From contig NC_070614.1 of assembly GCF_027172205.1 (NCBI RefSeq), positions 30,256,501-30,320,500 of the forward strand: DNA of 64,000 nucleotides. Direction: 5' to 3'. The position numbers were made by a program, and so were the translations under genes. The stretch is from Podarcis raffonei. Its lineage: Eukaryota; Chordata; Lepidosauria; Squamata; Lacertidae. Positions 34,247 to 46,957 of the stretch are shown piece after piece. Every line of letters starts with the position of its first letter. The stretch's first letter is position 1. The notes under the pieces are model-generated. The model was not told where the DNA came from and did no database searches. It worked only from the letters and a program-made list of their open reading frames with translations.

Positions 34247-35462
34247 AAGAACATGAGTGCATATGTTTCTTTCTGCTTGTGTATGTAGTTCATTGGAAAT
34301 GCTGGTGAGAGGGTTGTCTTAAGAATTCAGCCATGGGTACTTGCTTAAGCAAATGTCTGTCCTTCAATTCTTGTATGCAGAGTTTGGCCAGAAACATTTC
34401 CTTTTAATTTGGTTCTCACTTTAGATTGCTAACATCTCCTGCATTTGAATGGACCCTTTCCTACTTAACTGTTCAGGGTAATGCTAACTCAAATGAAGAC
34501 ACAATTATAACTCATATGATTCCTTGTTTTGAGGGTCCTCAAAAATTAATTGGCTTGGAAATAACTTCTCCATATGTGTGTTTTTGGTTGCATATATATC
34601 GCCATCAGTGACTCAAACAACTTCTAAGTGGTTTACAAGTACAAAACCAATTATAAGATATAGCCACATAAAATGAAAATACAAGTTCAGTTAATTTCAT
34701 CTGAACACCAATGATTGAAATATACCATAGCAATCAATATAGTTAAAATAGCAATTCATACTGAAGGACCTGGGCCAAGCCAAACATAGTAACTTTCAAA
34801 GATTCCTGAGTCATGTGTTTTCTTGCTTCTGCATTTTCTTAGCATCATAGTAACAACTTCATATCCAGCCTATTCCCAGATACATACAGTAAACAACATT
34901 TAGAGTATCAGCTTCTTCGGCCAGGAAACATTCCCAACCCATTCTTATGTAAACATCATGAACATTTTAAGTACTGCATTGATAAAGATTCTTACTAATT
35001 AAGTTAACTATCAGTAAAAATAAATGGGGAAAACAATATTTGGGAAAGATCTTCTAGCGGTTTTGTTATGCATGACAGAACTTCAGAAGTCCGCAATACA
35101 CTGGGGAATGATAATCATATCTGTCAAAATTGCTAGTTTATGCAATTGACATTCAGCACATGTTAGCAAGTGTCTGAAGTAAAGCTATAAAACACTTGTA
35201 TTCTTCAGTATTAGATCTAGTTAGAGGCAGGGCTCTGTCATTCTTCCATTAGATTATCTCTCTTTATATTAGGATATATTTTCAGAAGTTAATTATTCTT
35301 CCAAAAAACGAAAACCCTCCCACACACATACAAATAAAGTGCGGAGCTTTAGACTTGAATGTAGACTTTATGAGTCCCATTGATATTAGCAGGAGTCACA
35401 TTCCACTAACTTATTATTGATCCAGTTCAAAGAGAGAAACAGATGAACAATTTTAACTAGAA
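34247..35462. other. V2R intergenic flank
   Basis: Downstream flank of the 7TM pseudogene (to about 34850, matching 46000-46600 and 59410-59900) followed by a shortened version of the upstream block seen at 46958-48366. No gene. Confidence 0.6.
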
Positions 35463-35718
35463 CAGTTCTCCTGCCATGGACCACATAAAACTTGTTGAGG
35501 TTCTTTGCAGACCACTTAATGGTCTTCCTTTTGCAGCAATTTTAAGATGTTGAGGTTGCATAATTTTAAGAGTACTTTATTGCTTTTTTCATTTTGAATC
35601 TTGTATTTTATTGTATAAAATTCAAATTATAAATGTTCTTCACAAACATGCTGTTGGACAGCCTGAACGGAGCATGTAGACCACTGGTGGTCCACAAACA
35701 ATAATTTGAGAACCCCTG
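35463..35718. mobile_element. hAT-type MITE shared by two V2R units
   Basis: CAGTTCTCCTGCCATGGACC at the left, TTTGAGAACCCCTG at the right, with perfect 8-bp duplication AACTAGAA (35455-35462, 35719-35726). A shortened copy occupies the same place before the next unit (about 48365-48550), so this insertion predates the V2R duplication. Confidence 0.85.
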
Positions 35719-35902
35719 AACTAGAAAACAAAGGAACTGGCATACTCATTCTATAGCAGGCAAAGTTGAAAATCAGTGCAGCCATAGTATTATCTACTAT
35801 TTGATTGAGACCGTACCTACTGAACCTTTAAAAACCGCATGCAATGCTGTAGAAGGTACCATGGGAATTGAAATTTGGAAGGGATTTCTTGTCAACAGGA
35901 TC

Positions 35903-36120
35903 ATGATGGTGGTAGTTTTGCTGCTTATACTGTTTTGCCATACTGTATGCAAGTCACATTTCATTAATTGCAGCATACGTGATGATCCGCTCCCTATTTC
36001 TCATGAATTTTACCAGCCAGGGGATCTTGTTATTGGTGGGATGGTTTCTCAAGTCCTCTTTCTCTATAATGTACCTTCTCTAATTGAACCACCTACACAG
36101 ATTGTGACTGATGAACCTAT
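35903..36120 (+). CDS. V2R exon 1: signal peptide and start of ligand domain
   Basis: 218 nt, residues 1-72. Hydrophobic signal [20 protein letters not shown], then [20 protein letters not shown], the classic V2R mature N-terminus (YQPGDLxIGG). Donor GTAAGA at 36121. The same length and donor are found in the copy at 48700-48917. Confidence 0.93.
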
Positions 36121-39100
36121 GTAAGACACCATCACCTTGCTCTCCCTTCTCTCTCTCACACATTTTTTTTTTGGTAATATGTAAAGACCATATTTACCAG
36201 GAACACATATTTAAGGATACTGCATTTATTTATTGTGGTTGTGAAAAAGCAGCATGTTGGCAATGCTTGGAGTTGTTAATAACTATTTTGCCTTCTATGT
36301 GATATTGCTGGGCACAAGATAATAATAAACTTTCCCTTACAACGGCCAAAGAATTGAATGGACCTGTTTGGTTTATCTTTTCTTCTGCACAATGGAGGAA
36401 TATGCTCAAGGAGGAATATGACATTGTATTATAGTGTGTTTCACATTTAAGATCGGTAAAAAAACCTTTTGATTTAAACATGCTGTCCCTTACATGCTCT
36501 TCCGCATTTATACATATAAAATTGTTGACGACCTAAGCAATATATATAGCTACGAATCCACAAAATGCATAATTTAAACTAATGTGAAATCCTATATGCA
36601 TATGGTGAAAATACATTAAGGGAGATAATGATTTTCATCACTAAGGTGGAATTTGATATCTGTGATGAGTGTTCTCAAGTTTGGTGTTGGAGCTTCATTG
36701 TTTGTATTGCTCTGTTCTTCGTTTATGCTGTTTTAAATTAAAAAAAGGCTCCGGAATATATTAAATAATTGTTCATTTAAAATATAATATAATCTACAAA
36801 TAGATAATATATGGTCTATATACATTGGGTTACTTACAGCTTGTTTACCTGGTTGCCATTGTTGCTTGTAGACAATGGGAAATACTACAGCAACAGAAGA
36901 CAGCAGTTTGTTAACAGAAAGTATGATCCCAAAACAATTTGAGCATTTAGTTGCTCAACTGAGATACTTTATTTTCATTTCATTTTGAGTTTGTTTCCTT
37001 TTAGCTTCACAGCAGTCTTGAATGGATGTGGATGAGGGATGAATAATACAAATGTGTTTATCATTGCTTCTGTCACTGTTGTTTTATTAAAAAGCTGTAA
37101 CTTACATTGCAGTTCGGTGCCTAAGGACTACCAGCACATCCTGGCCTTAGCCTTTGCTGTAAAAGAGATAAATGAGAACCCCAATATCTTACCAAACATT
37201 TCTCTGGGATTCCACATTCTTAATAGCTACACTGCTAGCATGACCTATAAGGCCACCCTGAGCTTGCTTTCTAAACAACAAAGATTTTCTCCTAACTTCA
37301 AATGTCAAAATCAGAACAAACTGGTCGCTGTTGTTGGAGGATGTGTCTCTGAAATCTCTGCCAATGTGGCCATCATTTCAGCAATCCACAAGACACCACA
37401 GGTAACCTGTGTGCATAGTTTTATGAAAATGAGATACTGGTGAGCTTTGCAATATGGCTGTAAACACCACCATGATTTGAGAAAAAAGTGTTGATGATCT
37501 TTTGGATCATGGGCAGCTGATGGGCAGGTACATTTTTTCACTTAAAGAGAAATTGCAGGGGTGAATGCTAGGGGTGTAAGTACAGAGATGAAAGTGGGCA
37601 TTGAACAGGAGATGTGACTTTTACCTATGGACATTCCATTATATTCCAGACAAACAAAACCAAGCAGTTTTTACACCCACAGAACACACCAGTATTTTCA
37701 CCACTAGAAGGCAAGAGGCATTATCACAGCATAAACTCACTTGAACAGAGTCAGTGTGGGATGTTGCCTGCATAGAGACATTGCGTCCTGTGTAGCTAGA
37801 GGGAATTACTTTTAAAATTATATTATATGGGTCATGGATCAAGAAAATTTAGTCTGCACTTCTAGTTTTGACAGTTGAGGGAGCTGAAGAGGTCAGTGTG
37901 ATAAATAAGGGTAGAGAGTAATTGAGGGGAAAGTTGAGGCCTGTATGTTAATACCCAGTGTGTTATTAAAATCCGTTGGTGCAGATCAGGAGTAGGAAGC
38001 CAGTGGCTGAGTTGATCTGAGAAGCTGCCCAGGGTAAATACTTGCTTGTATTTGAGTATCTGAAATTGATTAAACTGTCCAAGCAAGCAGAAATACAATC
38101 AGAGGAGCTCTTAGTAAAAGGGCAGATTGTCCCCAATAGCTGGACTGGGCTGTGGATGTATTTGCCTGGAAGTGAAATCAGGGAATTTGACCTGAGGTAA
38201 AAGCCACTTAGAAGCTAGTGTCAGGAATGATGTCTCCTGAGTCTTCAGAAACCCTCAAAAAGTACCACAAGATAATATTTAGCTTAAAGTTCATTCTGTC
38301 TCCAGCATTGGTGTCTATCTTATTCCTAAGCCTACTATACATACTAGTAATAGGATGTTTTGAAAGCATTTGAGTGACCTGGTTGCAGCAGGAAAACAGT
38401 TACCTAAATTGGTGTTTATACAGCCTGAGGCTGAGGGAACTAGTATCACTGAGAGGCAAAACTGCAGAACACCGAAATAAAATCACAATGATGTTATTGC
38501 AATGAAAAACTTGGAGAAAAAATGAAATCAAAGGAGACAAATCAAATGTTTAGGCAAACAACAACACCCATTTGCACACCCATAGGATGCAGGAAACATG
38601 GCTTGGCACTAGGCTGGGGGTGGAAAGAGCTGTCCATTTTGATTTGCTCAGATTCCCATTTTCCCAATCCTAAATTCAGTTCTGCACATTTCTGCATCAA
38701 ACTGCATTTCTTTAGACAAAATCCTCACATATTAATGTTTTTAATGTGTTAATTTCTCCTAATAAACACACTTTTGTATGCAGCTGTGACTAATGTGCAT
38801 TTTTGCAAGCATTTTTATATTCTCCTAATATAATGCAGTTTTTATACTGTTTGCATCATATAAGGAAAGGTTGAAATAAATTGGTATGTTCAGGCTCTTG
38901 AAAATGAGTTTGAGGCAGAATAGACTGAAACTGTTGCCACATAGAAGAGGTCAAAGATTCATTCTGTACTGCTGCAAAAGTAGTACTTGCTTAAGGTCCA
39001 ACACTGGGAGTAAAAATACTTCAATAATAGGGCAAACGAAACAGCCATTGATTGCAGAAACTGTGATTCTGGTTTTCAAAAGGATGTTGAACTAGATTTA

Positions 39101-42100
39101 CTATTCTCTTTTTTTTTATTAATTTTTATTAAAGGGGTTTTTTTATAACAACAAAAACAAAACAATACAATACAATACAATAAACACAACAAACAAACAA
39201 AAAAACAAGTACAATTTCAGATCTTATTTTCTTGTACCTTACTTCTCCGACTTCCTCATGCCTCCCTTTTCTGTATTCCAATTTCTAATCATTTATTCAG
39301 CAAATCTTCCCTTATTTTAACTTAGTTTGATCTTACTTATTCTCCTTATCTTATCCATTACCAATAGTAACCATTTATTTTCTAATCCAACATCATTTTA
39401 ACTTTCATTAATTTTATAATATTTCTTTAAATAGTCCTTAATTTTTTTCCATTCTTCTTCCGCTGCTTCTCTTCCCTGGTTTCGAATTCTGCTCGTCATC
39501 TCTGCTAGGCCCATGTAGTCAATCACCTTCATCTGCCATTCTTCCAAGGTGGGTAGATCTTGTGTCTTCCAGTACTTTGCAATGAGTATTCTTGCTGCTG
39601 TTGTAGCATACATAAAAAAAGTTATATCCGTCTTTAACACCCCTTGGCCGACCATACCCAAGAGAAAGGCCTCTGGTTTCTTAGGGAAGGTATATTTAAA
39701 TACCTTTTTAAGTTCATTATAGATCATTTCCCAGAATGCCTTAATCTTCGGGCACGTCCACCAGAGGTGAAAGAATGTGCCTTCCTTTTCCTTACATTTC
39801 CAACATTTATTGTCAGGCAAATGGTAAATCTTTGCAAGCTTGACTGGGGTTATGTACCACCTATAGATCATCTTCATAATATTTTCTCTTAAGGCATTAC
39901 ATGCCGTAAATTTCATCCCAGTGGTCCATAACTTCTCCCAGTCAGCAAACATAATGTTATGACCAATGTCCTGAGCCCATTTAATCATACTTGATTTAAC
40001 CGTTTCATCCTGTGTATTCCATTTCAGCAGCAAATTATACATTTTTGACAAATTTCTAGTGCTGGATTCTAACAGTTCAGTCTCCAATTTTGATTTTTCC
40101 ACCTGGAGGCCAATTTTACTGTCCATTTTAAACACTTCATTTATTTGATGATAATGAAGCCAATCTCTCACTTTCCCTTTTAATTTCTCAAAACTCTGCA
40201 ATCTCAATCTGTCCCCTTCCTTTTTAGATTTACTATTCTCTTGTAATCTGTTTGAGAAATATTCATGGGTTTCATTACAGCTCACTTATGGATCATTTTT
40301 ACTCTTACAAAGTGCAGAAATTCTATTCCCATTCTTGTACCAGATGGTCCCCAATGAAGCCCACCAGCACAAGGGAATTGTGCAGTTACTTCAGCATTTC
40401 AGATGGACATGGGTTGGGCTTTGTGCCGTGGATGATGACAAAGGGAATAGGTTTTTACAGACAATAGTGCCAATGCTTACCCAGAATGGCATCTGTTATG
40501 ACTTCATAGTAAACATTCCAAAATGGAGTTATATGGATGAGATGCTAGACTGGTTTTTTAAGCACATGGATGCTTATATCATTGTCTTTGAAAGAAAGGC
40601 CAATGTATTTTTTGTATATGGGGAACCTCCATCATTTCAAGTTATAAGAATGATGTTGTTTCTAGCACCCTTGGTGGACTTGCCACCTCTGGGTAAAGTG
40701 TGGATTATTACATCCCATTGGGATTTTGCATCACACTCTATTCAGAAGATTTGGGATTTACAAACGTTCCATGGTTCCATATCCTTCACGGTTCACTCAA
40801 ATCAGCCATTGGGATTCCAAAATTTCCTTCAGATGCTAAGACCTTCATGGGCCCAAGGAGATGGTTTTATCCAGGACTTTTGGGAACAGGCATTCAACTG
40901 TTCATTACAAATGGCTAATTGGCAGCATCAGGAAAGGAAATACTGCTCTGGAGGAGAGAAGGTGGAGAGTCTTCCTGGTACCTTGTTTGAAATGGAAATG
41001 ACTGGCCACAGCTACAATGTCTACAATGCTATCTATGCAGTGGCACATGCTTTGCAAGCCATTTACAAATCCAATTCCAAAGTTAGACAGTTGGGAGAAC
41101 AAAAGAAACTGTTTTTTCAGAATGTGCAACCATGGCAGGTAATTACAATTGAACATTTTAAAAAGTCTATGTTTTCATCCAGAAAAATAGGAAATTTTAT
41201 GTCTGCATGAGACAATTGCTGTGCCTCTATTGGTTTTCATTGCCTTTCATGTTTTTCTTCCCCTTTTGGAAATCCATTATGATAAGTATCGATGATCCCA
41301 TGATAAAATATTGTTATTTCAATTCAAAATCACCCACCAACCTGGAGATAAAGGAAAGTAATGATAATTAGAAATATCAAATAATCATATAAGGTTTCCA
41401 ATTCAAGAACAAAACATGATCGCCCAATGGATGAAGTCACCACATACATTGTTGAAGAATTTTGAAACAGTCTTCACTTTCTTTCTATCTAGGTCCATCA
41501 TTTTCTAAGGTCCATTTTGTTCAACAATAGTGCTGGGGATTCAGTGTGTTTTGATGATAATGGAGAGTTAGTTACAGGTTTTGATGTAACAAACTGGATT
41601 ATTTCCCCAAATGGCTCATTGTTTAGGGTCAAAGTTGGAAGACTGGATCCTCAGGCACCTTTAGGAAAAGAATTAAGCATAAATGATGATCAAATTGTGT
41701 GGCATAATGTTTTTAATCAGGTGAGACACAGCTCTGTAGCATTTGATGTTTTGACTCAATTTTTTCAAAGGCATTGAAGTCATCTAACTACCTTTCAAAT
41801 GTAGTTTTCATAAAATCCCATAGGATGTTTTATTATGCCATGAATCTTTTAAAAAACATTATTATATTCCTGTTCAAACTAGCTTGAATTCCTATTTACA
41901 GTGGTACCCCTGGTTACGTACTTAATTCGTTCCGGAGGTCCGTTCTTAACCTGAAACTGGGTTAGTGGAGTCTGTAACCTGAAGCGTATGTAACCTGAAG
42001 CATATGTAACCCAAGGTACCACTGTATATGTTTTATTTTTCCTGTCCCCCAATAAATAAATAACTTATTTCATGAACTGATTTCAGGAAAGGGGGCTAGG

Positions 42101-45100
42101 TATTATCTTTAAGGGACTCTGTTCATTTGGATAGATATTTCCTTATTTAGGACATTAAGAGAACTATATCCACCTATTTAAAAATTCTAAGTTTCTACAT
42201 ACACTACCAAATGAACATCTCTCTGAAAAGGCCATGCTGAGACATTATGAGAGTTTAAGAACACATTCTAGCCAAGGGAAAGCACTTGGGCGATGTGACC
42301 TGGGGAGGGTTGCCTGCTAGTGAGTCAGAGGTTCTTCCCCACAATTCAAAATGTACATTTATGTGAGCAGAACAAAATCTCATGCCCAACCTCTCAGTTC
42401 CTCAGCAACTGAAACAATCTCCTTTTCTCCCTTTTATTAATACAACATACTCCTCAACGCGCTGTAAAACTAGGGTGCCACCTTCCAGGGCCGTGCTCCC
42501 ATGTGAGTCGCATGATCCGCATGAGATCATGGCCCTGAAAAAGCACTTTTTAAAGGGTGAGATCTCAATGCCTAAAATGGCCGCTGTGCTCGTGTGTGAC
42601 AAAATAGGATTTCCTGGTTTTCCCATGGCAGCTGAGGGATATAAAAGAATACAATAAAAATCCTAACCTAAATGAGAGCAAAAGTGTGTGTGAGAGAGAA
42701 GCACAAAAAGTCCTCTTCCACAAGTAAATCTTAACTTGACAAGACAGAGAAAAGTGAACTCTCCCAGCTCTAACCTGGAGCTTCCATTTCTTCTCCCAAC
42801 CTCCTTTTTTCAGTGATCTCTTACCCTTTCTTTATTGGTTCTGTACAGGTGCTACCCATTTCTGTGTGCAATGACTGCTGCTATCCTGGCTACAGCAAGA
42901 AAAAGAAGGAGGGAGAGAAATTTTGCTGCTACGATTGTGCTCCATGTCCAGAAGAAATGGTCTCTAAGTATAAAGGTGGGAGGAATAACGGACACAACTA
43001 TCTTATTTGCATTTCCATGACAAAACGTAAAGTGTAACCCTTTGAATGCATATGACGGTAGTTTGCAATGAAAAATTGTAAACAAAAAATAAAAATTCCT
43101 AACTATTATATTTTAAGAGTTTTACAGAGTATGGGACTGGCTGAATTTGTGTCCATCACTATCTGTCAGTCAAAGCAACCTGACAGGGTGGATATGAAGA
43201 CCCCATGTCAGGTAGTTCCACAGTTAATGAAAAAGACCTTCCTAGATCTTTCCAATCTTGAAATGTGAAGTTTCAATATGGTATCCAGAAGACCCTTTTC
43301 CTTCTTGACCATCTGGCATTTCAAGAATATAGTTTGTTTTTAGTTACATTTAGTTACATTTTTTTAAAAAAAATAGAATCTTATCACAACATGTTTTTTT
43401 ACTTTGAAATTAGATTAACAATGAAGAACAGGGAAAAAATAATTTGAATTAATGCATATCCAGTATCAGATGTGATAACTCATTGTGAAACATTCCCAGC
43501 CTTCGAGTTTATATTACACAACATGGTGATAATATCACCAACATTTCATTATTATTTTTAAAATAAATTTTTATTAACTGGCCAATCACATCCAATCAAA
43601 CCACATCACATAAATTCCAAATTACAGAGCCGATTTTTAAAAAAAAATTTGTTGGGGAGTCCCATACTTCAAGATTCGAGGAGGCATTCTGATGTAATCG
43701 TTACTTCTGCATTAATGTCCAAATCAGTCCAAATAAGTCCAAATAGATGTTCAAATAGTCCAAACACATATTCTAGTTCTTTCCAATCTTCTCTTACTGT
43801 TTCCACATCCCTTCTTATTCATATATTTCCTCTTTGTTTTATGGTCTCTACTAATGGTCTCCTTAAGCCGATAAACATCAATGATGCTCCTGTGTGGATT
43901 TCCCGTCAAGTCCTCAACTTCAGATGAGTCCCATAAATCATCACCTTCGGAGATAAGAATGCCTTTCCCATCGTAAATTTATAGCTCTGTCGCTCTTAAG
44001 TCTTCTTTAAGAGGTTTCTCCCACGATATTCACTTTTTCCTCCCAGACTTAATCCTCCAACAGAAATTCCCAAAATGGCGTTGACAGGCATTTTTTACTG
44101 CATCATTAGCAAAGCTCTTAAACATTCCACAGGCTTCTAAATAACATGCTTTGGTTCGAAAGTTTATCTCCACACAGCCTTAAATTCACAGCTTAAGTCC
44201 TTAAAACCTCATTTCTGGCTTTTAACTTTTGAAGAGAGGGATTCTTGGGGTGTCACTTAGTAGAAAATAAAAACATTTTTCCCCCTCCCCCATCAGTCAT
44301 TTGCCGTACCGTATCTTGACGTATCTTCTCATAATTTAAGTCTTGTTTTTCCAGAGACCTCTTCTGTTGCAGCCTTTAACTCCTTCCTCATTTCCTGAAG
44401 CATGTGAAATTCCTTCGTGCCAAATTGTTTCCTTTGAAGTTTGCAACTAGTGGCGCAAATCAGAGAGACAGCGTCCAGGAGTGCCGATCCCACAGGAAGG
44501 TTTCGTGCCTAATGCCCCCATCCCCCTCAAAAATTTGGGGGTGGTATCAGGCACAGCAGGCATACAGGCCCCAGTCATCATCCTGAGTGGGTTTTAGGAG
44601 GCTAATTACCCCTAAAATAGCCTCCAAATTACCTCCTGTGGGTCGGAGAGATGTTATTGTCAGCCATATTCCTATGTGCCCACTAGTGGGCCCCAATATC
44701 ACCAACATTTCAGGATACATTCACCATAATTTTTTCTCCCCTTTGATAATCATGCAATATAGTTTATGCCATCATTAATTTAGGAATAATATTTCAAACA
44801 ACGGACAAAATAAATTGTCAGCATAACAGAGCAACCCAATGTTTTACAGCTGCGTGAAACAACATGAAACATTGTAGACGGTTTTCAGATTCTGTCTATG
44901 TGAAAAAAGGGAATTTTGAAAGCAATTATATAAATTGAATGCAAAATTTTCTGTTTATGTCTTTATGTGGATATTTTTATGAGGAGATTATATAAAAGTT
45001 ATGTGATGCGCCCCCCCAAAAGTTAAGAACCAATGCTTTAGCTGTACATTGATCAATATCTGAAATGTTTAAACAACTCCTCTTTTATTTCAGATATGGC

Positions 45101-45995
45101 TGCCTGTGTGAAATGTCCAGAAGATGAGTATCCCAACCATGACCACACCCAATGCATTCCCAAGGTCCCCAGCTACCTCTCTTATGAAGAAGATTTAGGG
45201 CTCATCTTAGTTATCTTGACTATTTCTTTCTCTCTGATCACAACATTCGTACTTGGGACTTTTATGAAGCACAATAACACTCCCATAGTCAAAGCCAACA
45301 ATCAGACTCTGACCTACATCCTCCTCATCTCCCTCCTGCTTTGTTTCCTCTGCTCCTTTCTCTTCATTGGACAGCCTGGAAAGGTGACCTGCCTTCTCCG
45401 ACAAATCACTTTTAGCATCATCTTTTCTGTGGCCCTTTCCAGTGTTTTGGCAAAAACCATTACTGTGCTTCTTGCATTCATGGCAACCAAACCAGGATCA
45501 AGTATGAGGAAATGGATAGGGAAAAGGCTGGCAAATTCTATTGTCCTTTTCTGCTCCTGTATTCAGGCTTGCATAGGTACTCTTTGGTTAAGTACATCCC
45601 CTCCATTCCCAGATATGGATATGCACTCACTGCATGGGGAAATCATACTTGAATGTAATGAGGGTTCAGTGGCCATGTTTTATGGTCTCTTAGTCTATAT
45701 GGGTTTGCTGGCCATTGTCAGCTTCATCTTGGCTTTCCTTGCCAGGAAGCTACCTGATAGTTTCAATGAGGCCAAATATATCACTTTCAGCTTGCTGGTG
45801 TTTTGTAGTGTTTGGTTGTCCTTTGTTCCCACCTATCTGAGCACCAAAGGAAAATACATGGTAGCTGTGGAGATCTTTTCCATCTTGTCTTCTGGTGCTG
45901 GATTACTGGGTTGCATCTTTTCCCCAAAATGCTACATTATTATATTCAGACCTGAGCTTAACACCAGGGAAATACTAATCAGCAGAAAAAAGTAA
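35903..45995 (+). CDS. Vomeronasal type-2 receptor (V2R), complete six-exon gene
   Basis: Class C GPCR of vomeronasal sensory neurons, which binds peptide or protein pheromones through a large extracellular Venus-flytrap domain (family knowledge; ligand unknown). Exons: 35903-36120, 37113-37401, 40281-41138, 41493-41720, 42849-42975, 45094-45995, total 2622 nt, 873 aa plus stop. Every junction has GT-AG, phases agree (2, 0, 0, 0, 1), and no stop interrupts the frame. Domains: signal peptide about 1-20, ligand-binding domain in exons 1-4, cysteine-rich domain in exon 5 and the start of exon 6, then seven transmembrane helices. Size and exon pattern are those of typical V2Rs. The start is the Met shared with the 48700 copy (NRIM context); upstream in-frame ATGs are not conserved. 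Its introns carry two L1-type insertions and a MITE. It is the only intact V2R in the window. A V2R26-like name is plausible but not asserted. Confidence 0.93.
37113..37401 (+). CDS. V2R exon 2: ligand-binding domain
   Basis: Acceptor TTGCAG ends at 37112. Residues 73-169, reading (I)[18 protein letters not shown], then [14 protein letters not shown] and [12 protein letters not shown], ending TPQ before donor GTAACC. These are conserved V2R lobe-1 motifs. Confidence 0.93.
39111..40225 (-). mobile_element. 5'-truncated L1 LINE in V2R intron 2
   Basis: Minus-strand insertion with its A-tail (plus-strand T-run) at 39111 and perfect 17-bp target duplication AGATTTACTATTCTCTT (39094-39110, 40226-40242). 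It encodes the C-terminal part of L1 ORF2 as one open frame of 295 codons (39398-40285, running past the element edge) with [20 protein letters not shown] and [16 protein letters not shown], the zinc-knuckle-like tail region of reptile L1s. The open frame and exact duplication mark it as young. Its right edge is only 38 nt before the exon 3 acceptor. Confidence 0.95.
40281..41138 (+). CDS. V2R exon 3: main ligand-binding exon
   Basis: 858 nt, residues 170-455, after acceptor TTACAG at 40280 and before donor GTAATT. Begins LTYGSF and includes [89 protein letters not shown] and [20 protein letters not shown], all hallmark V2R exon 3 motifs. Fully open. Confidence 0.95.
41493..41720 (+). CDS. 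V2R exon 4: end of ligand-binding domain
   Basis: 228 nt, residues 456-531: [49 protein letters not shown]. Acceptor ATCTAG at 41492, donor GTGAGA at 41721. Confidence 0.94.
41899..42024. mobile_element. TA-target MITE (Tigger/pogo-like), copy 3
   Basis: 126 bp with inverted ends CAGTGGTACCCCTGGTTACG and the reverse complement of CCCAAGGTACCACTG, flanked by TA. The inverted V2R pseudogene lacks it here but has an independent member of the family about 100 bp away (51643-51866). Confidence 0.88.
42849..42975 (+). CDS. V2R exon 5: cysteine-rich domain
   Basis: 127 nt, residues 532-574 (last codon split). Reads [16 protein letters not shown], then [13 protein letters not shown] with seven cysteines, matching the NCD3G domain that couples ligand domain to 7TM. 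Acceptor GTACAG, donor GTGGGA. Confidence 0.95.
43549..44694 (-). mobile_element. L1-mobilised insertion in V2R intron 5
   Basis: 1146 bp between perfect 18-bp duplications AATATCACCAACATTTCA (43531-43548, 44695-44712), with its A-rich tail on the left (minus orientation). The 5' end (right side, minus strand) looks like an L1 5' UTR running into a short ATG CTT CAG GAA ATG AGG-type frame, but no ORF2 is present, so it is internally deleted or a non-autonomous relative. The pseudogene intron at about 50230 shows the empty site. Confidence 0.8.
45094..45995 (+). CDS. V2R exon 6: seven-transmembrane domain
   Basis: 902 nt, residues 574-873 and stop TAA. Starts [20 protein letters not shown] (last cysteines of the cysteine-rich domain), then [20 protein letters not shown] (TM1), [20 protein letters not shown] (TM2), a disulfide Cys in [30 protein letters not shown] and [20 protein letters not shown], ending [16 protein letters not shown]. 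Class C hallmark [14 protein letters not shown] is present. Confidence 0.96.
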
Positions 45996-46957
45996 AAGAA
46001 CATGAATGCACCTGTTTTTTGTTTGTTTGTGTATGCAGTTCATTGGAAATGCTGGTGGGAGGGATGTCATAAGAATTCAGTTATGGGTCCTTGCTTAAGC
46101 AAACATCTGTCCTTAAATTCTTGTATGTAGAGTTTGGCCAGAAACATTGCATTTATATTTGGTTCTCACTTAAGTTTGCTAGCATCCCTTGCATTTGAAT
46201 CCTAGATGGAATGTGTATGTAATTTTCAAACTCGTATGATTCATTCTTGTGCTGGTCCCAAACATTTAAATTACTAGGAACAAATCTCTCTCTCTCTGCC
46301 TGTGTGAAATGTTTAGGGGTACTCTCATTTTTTCTATTCATAGTGAAATACTGTCCCTCAATGAGGCCAAACTTAGATTCACAAAATGTTTAGGGAGATA
46401 CGTCCCCCTGCGTCCCCCAGAGGAAACTACTGTGTGTGTGTGTGTTCACATACATATGATCAGTGGCTCAAATGACTTTTAAGTGATTTAAAATTACAAA
46501 ATCAATCAAAAAGCTCTGGGAAGAGCTCTGGGAAGCCCACAACCCATAGTGAATTTGCAAATAATAACAATCATGAAATGGATCGTTTATCTTTCAGTAA
46601 AATGACCATCAAATGCTTCAACTGACATCAAAATTCAGCGACAGTTCCTATAATATGAGCTGTACTCAAAATCTTCTTTGGCGTATCCAGAGCACAATCA
46701 CATTTGCCCTTTACAGATTGCTATATGAGGTGGAAGAACTTTCTTTAAGTAGAGTTCTGGGGATTTTCTCAGGAGAAGTAATTCAGAGAGGAAAGAAACC
46801 CCAAAGACTGGAAAGGTGAATGATTCACCTTCCTTCTCCTCCCTGCCATGTGAAGGGATAGAGCAGCCATGATAGGTGCAGGGCATTGATAGAGAAGAGG
46901 AACGCACACCCACACACACACACCCACTTCAAGTTAACATCCTGAACATTTTAAGTA
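45996..46957. other. V2R downstream flank
   Basis: No gene. Matches 34247-34850 and 59409-60320. A short (TG)n lies at 46433-46444 and an ACACACCC run near 46905. Confidence 0.6.

Noticed and set aside
35801-35902. Upstream in-frame ATGs extending V2R exon 1
   Set aside because: They are not conserved in the paralogue at 48700; the signal peptide begins at the conserved Met at 35903.
39398-40285. A 295-codon open frame on the minus strand as a host gene
   Set aside because: It encodes the L1 ORF2 C-terminus, lies in an insertion with a 17-bp target duplication, and its first codons run across the element edge into V2R DNA.
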